Below the pieces are notes generated by a model. The model searched no databases, had not been told where the DNA came from, and was given only the letters and a program-made list of their open reading frames with translations. Of a stretch of DNA of 10,248 bases, positions 7,533 through 10,248 are shown piece after piece (the stretch's first letter is position 1; the number at the start of each line of letters is the position of its first letter). The stretch covers positions 1-10,248 of the forward strand of contig QFQR01000018.1 in NCBI GenBank assembly GCA_003243275.1, given 5' to 3'. A program made the position numbers and the translations under genes. The DNA comes from Leifsonia xyli. Lineage in GTDB: Bacteria; Actinomycetota; Actinomycetes; Actinomycetales; Microbacteriaceae.

Positions 7533-9679
7533 TCCTTGTCCTTCCACGTTTGGAAATCGCCGGTGCCGAAGAGTCCGACGCCAAGCCACAGTCCGCTCGT
7601 GCGCTCCGGTTCGCCAAGCCGGTCAGTGTCGCCGGCGGAGACCGTGCCGACCGACGAAATCCTGAGGTTCAGGATCGTGGGCGGCAGCTTGTAGCCTTTC
7701 TTGTGCAGCACCTTCAGCAGATCCTTCGAGAGCTGGTTGGCGGTCCGGCCGAGCAGCCTGCCCGGCTTGTTGCCCTCCTGGAGATGGATGTGCCACTCGG
7801 CATGGTCGCCGGCCCGATGCTTGCAGAGCATGACCTTACGCCCCGGCAGGGTGGCGGCCTCAGTCAAGAGAAGTGCCTGCAGCGCCTCCACGCCTTCAGC
7901 TCCTCCTAGCAGTTCGGGATCCGCGAAGCCGAGCGGGTCGATGTCGCCGCGCAGCCCCATCTCCATGTTGATCCACCGCTTGCGCCAGCATGACAGCCGC
8001 CGGCGCCCGTCGGCGAAATCCCAATGGACAGGGACGCGGTAGATCTGACCCGCGGGTGCGCGTTCGAGCGTCCGTCCGGCCCGTGTCATGCCAACGTAAG
8101 CGACGCTGGCCCGCTCCCCCGGATCATCTTCCACGCCGTCGTCTCGCTTCTGGCGCTCTTTCGGCTCGAGCAGGGTGACGGCGTCGAACTCCATGCCCTT
8201 GGACTGGTGGACGGTCGTGACGATCACGCCGCCCTCGGCGACGGGCTGGTCGTCTGGGAAGGCGTCGGGCCACGTGAGGCGGTCGCGAAGCTGGGCCATG
8301 TCGATGGCGTTGGCGTCCTCGGCGGCCCCGCTCGCACGCGCGAGCCGCAGCCAAGCCACCTCCTCGACCGGCAATCCCAGCCGTGCGCAACCCTCCTTAC
8401 CCCAAGCATCTGCGAGATGGGTGTGGATGCGGCCGAACTGCGATCGCGGTACCGAAGTGGACCGCGCCTTCCTGAGCAGCGCTCCGATCCACGCGGGCGG
8501 CAGCGCGGTGTGCCTGCCGGCGTGCAGCCGGACGGGGACCGCCGTGGCTTCAGTTTCTTGGCCGTAGAGTGCCTGCAGCACCCGTAGCGCCTCCCCGTTG
8601 GTCTGCGTCAGTATCGCGCGGCTGCCTCCCGTGGCGGCCTCCAGCAGGCCGCGCCCCAGCGGCTTCGCTGGCTCCGGCAGCGCCGAGATCGCGGCCAGCA
8701 TTACCCGGAGCTTCTCCCGTTCGGGACGGTCGCCGAGTAGGACGGTTCTAAGGCTCGACGACGTTTGTGCGAGGGATGCCTCCGCCCGGTGGTTCCTGAC
8801 CAGTGACCCATGCGTGAGCTCGCCGTCGTAGAGCCGGCCTACCTCGTCCCAATACTGTTTCGGCGTCGGGAAGGGGGTTCCATCCTCGCGTGCGCCGCTG
8901 GCGAAGCCGTAGATCGCCTGCGCCGGGTCACCGAGAATCGTGAATCCGCAGCCTTCTTGGCCCCGGGGCGCCAGAAGGGCGAGAAGCGCCAGGACGAGGT
9001 CGCCGCGAACACCGGGCAGGTCTTGGAACTCGTCCACGACGATGTGCCGCCGGTCGCCGATGAAGCGGCGCACGTCGTCCCGGCGATCGCCTCCCATGAG
9101 TTCGGTGAGCGCGGCAATGTTGTGGTCGTGTGGTCGGGTGATAAGCGTTTGGGGCGCTTCGCCAAGCAGGCGGAGCATCCTGAACGCCCAAGAGTCGAAG
9201 GTCCTGATCGATAGGTGGCGAAGCTCTTCGACGACGCGCGCGTCAGTTTCGCCGATCCTTCCGATGCGCTGGGTCAGTGTTCGCACCGCGCTGCGCGAGA
9301 AGCTCAGGACGAGAAGCTGCGAGGGCGAGAGCTCCCGTCTGACGAGCCCCGCGAGCCGCCGGGCCGCGATCTCCGTCTTGCCGGTACCCGGACCCGCGTC
9401 GACCAGCATCCGTGCTGAAGCCGAGGCTCCTGCGATGCAATTGCGGACCGCCGTGTCGTCCGGAGGAGCCTCCGGCTCGGGCCTGTTGACGCGCGGCTGC
9501 CGTGGTCCGTCCGCCTCGTTGTCGAGTGGAGTTCCATTGATCTCGATCCGGCCCTCGTGCAGGCGCCAGAGGTGACGACGATACATCACCGCAGGTCCGC
9601 CCTTGGCTTCCCGGAGCGGACGTTCCACCGTCTCTATGAGCTTGCCCGCCTTCTCGACGGCGACCTGCACAGTGCTCAT
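7529..9679 (-). CDS. UvrD/Rep-type SF1 helicase with unassigned C-terminal region
   Basis: This 716-residue protein has a complete set of UvrD/Rep motifs: Walker A DAGPGTGKTE around K101, motif Ia VLSFSRSAVRTL at 124-135, motif II VVDEFQD at 214-220, motif III ILGDPAQAIYGF at 248-259, motif V VTTVHQSKGMEFDAV at 487-501, and motif VI YVGMTRAG at 528-535. Unlike typical UvrD it has about 95 residues before Walker A and about 160 after the last helicase motif that I do not recognise. The ATG at 9679 has GGGAGGG (9689-9683) a few nt upstream, a very good ribosome site; the next Met at residue 32 has no such support. Its stop overlaps the TTG of the DrmA-like gene by 4 nt, so the two are probably made together. 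It probably translocates on single-stranded DNA. Canonical DISARM has no UvrD-type partner, so its role here is unknown. Confidence 0.9.
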   Translation of the reverse strand: MSTVQVAVEKAGKLIETVERPLREAKGGPAVMYRRHLWRLHEGRIEINGTPLDNEADGPRQPRVNRPEPEAPPDDTAVRNCIAGASASARMLVDAGPGTGKTEIAARRLAGLVRRELSPSQLLVLSFSRSAVRTLTQRIGRIGETDARVVEELRHLSIRTFDSWAFRMLRLLGEAPQTLITRPHDHNIAALTELMGGDRRDDVRRFIGDRRHIVVDEFQDLPGVRGDLVLALLALLAPRGQEGCGFTILGDPAQAIYGFASGAREDGTPFPTPKQYWDEVGRLYDGELTHGSLVRNHRAEASLAQTSSSLRTVLLGDRPEREKLRVMLAAISALPEPAKPLGRGLLEAATGGSRAILTQTNGEALRVLQALYGQETEATAVPVRLHAGRHTALPPAWIGALLRKARSTSVPRSQFGRIHTHLADAWGKEGCARLGLPVEEVAWLRLARASGAAEDANAIDMAQLRDRLTWPDAFPDDQPVAEGGVIVTTVHQSKGMEFDAVTLLEPKERQKRDDGVEDDPGERASVAYVGMTRAGRTLERAPAGQIYRVPVHWDFADGRRRLSCWRKRWINMEMGLRGDIDPLGFADPELLGGAEGVEALQALLLTEAATLPGRKVMLCKHRAGDHAEWHIHLQEGNKPGRLLGRTANQLSKDLLKVLHKKGYKLPPTILNLRISSVGTVSAGDTDRLGEPERTSGLWLGVGLFGTGDFQTWKDKD
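7539..7545 (-). promoter_or_regulatory. drmA: Shine-Dalgarno site supporting a TTG start for drmA
   Basis: GGAAGGA on the minus strand is 6 nt from the TTG at 7532, good spacing for ribosome binding. The TTG overlaps the stop of the preceding gene. The alternative in-frame GTG codons (7589 and 7547) have no comparable site at the right distance. Confidence 0.6.
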
Positions 9680-9682
9680 GAT

Positions 9683-9689
9683 CCCTCCC
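9683..9689 (-). promoter_or_regulatory. Strong Shine-Dalgarno site of the UvrD-type gene
   Basis: GGGAGGG on the minus strand lies a few nt before the ATG at 9679. It decides the start of this gene and shows that it is translated independently rather than by coupling to the gene upstream. An 8-bp palindrome AGCCGGCT at 9701-9708 lies just upstream; whether it binds a regulator cannot be told. Confidence 0.7.
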
Positions 9690-9764
9690 GTTCGCAGGCT
9701 AGCCGGCTGTAAGGGAAACGCAAGTGGCTGCCATCCGGTCGTGTAAGCCGGGAGGCGACGAGTG

Positions 9765-9845
9765 CCTGCTTGAGGCAGGGCGATCGCGACGTCGGGCAGT
9801 CCCCTTTCCCGACTTACTCACGCCCGCCGCCTGCCACGGCGGGCG
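9765..9845 (-). other. Cluster of three stem-loops between two helicase genes
   Basis: Three inverted repeats follow one another. CGCCCGCCG (9821-9829) pairs with CGGCGGGCG (9837-9845), a 9-bp GC-only stem with a 7-nt loop. GTCGGG (9791-9796) pairs with CCCGAC (9808-9813) over an 11-nt loop. CCTGC (9765-9769) pairs with GCAGG (9775-9779) over a 5-nt loop. The strongest stem starts 50 nt after the stop of the upstream helicase gene. No T-run follows it on the minus strand, so it is not a standard intrinsic terminator. It could slow or end transcription, protect the upstream mRNA 3' end, or be part of a structured leader for the four-gene operon. The 216-nt gap around it holds no gene I can support. 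Confidence 0.45.
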
Positions 9846-9895
9846 CGCTTCCGGAAGCATAGATGCGCGTCGAATATAGTGGTGGATCCGCGGGC

Positions 9896-10248
9896 TCATG
9901 CCGCCGCCCGCTCCCGCCCGGCTTCGAAGAACTGCCTGCAAAAGTGGTAGGCCAGCCGGTCGCGGTAGGTGAGGATGTTGTCCTCTACGGTCGCCACTTC
10001 GCAGTGCGGCGTGCCTCCGTTCGCCGGCCCCCGCAGACCGCGCCCGACCATCTGCATGTATCGGACCGCACTGAATACCGGTCGCGAGATCAGGATCATG
10101 TCCGACTTGGGTGCATCGAAGCCCGTGGTGAGCACCGAGTGGTTGCAGAGGACTCTGAGCTCGCCCTCCCGTAAGCGTGGCCTGAGGGCCGCCTTGCCCG
10201 TTTGGCCGTAGCCGGGATGCTTATCGTCTTTGACGAGGGCGCGGGCGG
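9896..10248 (-). CDS. SF2 helicase, C-terminal part (5' end outside the window)
   Basis: The reading frame enters from the right edge and stops at 9896-9898, giving 116 visible residues. These are the end of a RecA-like helicase C-terminal domain. Motif V is VLTTGFDAPKSDMILI. Motif VI is YMQMVGRGLRG, containing the arginine-finger residues of SF2 enzymes. Then come NGGTPHCEV and VEDNI, and a short tail. This pattern fits the XPB/COG1061 or restriction-helicase (Res) class of DEAD/DEAH proteins. The Walker A and DEAH motifs and any extra domains would lie beyond the window, so the exact family is open. No start codon is visible; a GTG at 10135 is internal. The gene runs in the same direction as the operon but 216 nt upstream of it, so co-transcription is possible but not shown. 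Confidence 0.85.
   Translation of the reverse strand, partial: ARALVKDDKHPGYGQTGKAALRPRLREGELRVLCNHSVLTTGFDAPKSDMILISRPVFSAVRYMQMVGRGLRGPANGGTPHCEVATVEDNILTYRDRLAYHFCRQFFEAGRERAAA

Noticed and set aside
8024..8587. 187-codon and other plus-strand frames opposite the UvrD-type gene
   Set aside because: They are antisense to a strongly supported helicase and have no ribosome site or known motif that I can see.
9699..9941. 80-codon minus-strand frame across the spacer
   Set aside because: It overlaps the well-supported helicase end in another frame, covers the stem-loops, and has no recognisable protein features.
1..10248. CRISPR array, tRNA or rRNA genes
   Set aside because: I saw no regularly spaced identical repeats with variable spacers, and no tRNA or rRNA sequence, on either strand.

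Overview
The window is GC-rich, its genes lie densely on the minus strand, and the left edge carries IS5-type and IS21-like insertion-sequence debris. This suggests an accessory (defence-type) island in a high-GC proteobacterium, probably an alphaproteobacterium. The host assignment is an inference from base composition and the IS types.

Layout, read in the direction of transcription (right to left): (1) 10248-9896, the 3' end of a superfamily 2 helicase gene cut by the window edge; (2) 9895-9680, a 216-nt gap with three consecutive stem-loops; (3) 9679-7529, a UvrD/Rep-type superfamily 1 helicase with an unrecognised C-terminal extension; (4) 7532-4326, a DrmA-like SF2 helicase; (5) 4326-2434, a DrmB-like DUF1998 protein; (6) 2446-707, a protein joining an N-terminal NERD nuclease-like domain to a UvrD-type helicase; (7) 706-1, no intact gene: a broken IS5-family transposase (about 612-247) and, at the far left, direct repeats resembling an IS21-family terminus.

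Genes 3 to 6 overlap at every junction (4, 1 and 13 nt), and each has a good Shine-Dalgarno sequence. They form one translationally coupled operon; the upstream helicase may belong to it or to a separate transcript.

The DrmA/DrmB pair is the core shared by all DISARM anti-phage systems. The usual DISARM partners (DrmC phospholipase-D nuclease, DrmMI or DrmMII DNA methyltransferase, DrmD or DrmE) do not appear in the window. In their place are two UvrD-type helicases, one with a nuclease-like domain, and a third accessory helicase. The most interesting reading is a DISARM-related but non-canonical defence module of four ATP-driven nucleic-acid motors plus DrmB, with the NERD domain as the only visible candidate nuclease. 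Whether a methyltransferase or PLD gene lies beyond the right edge cannot be seen.
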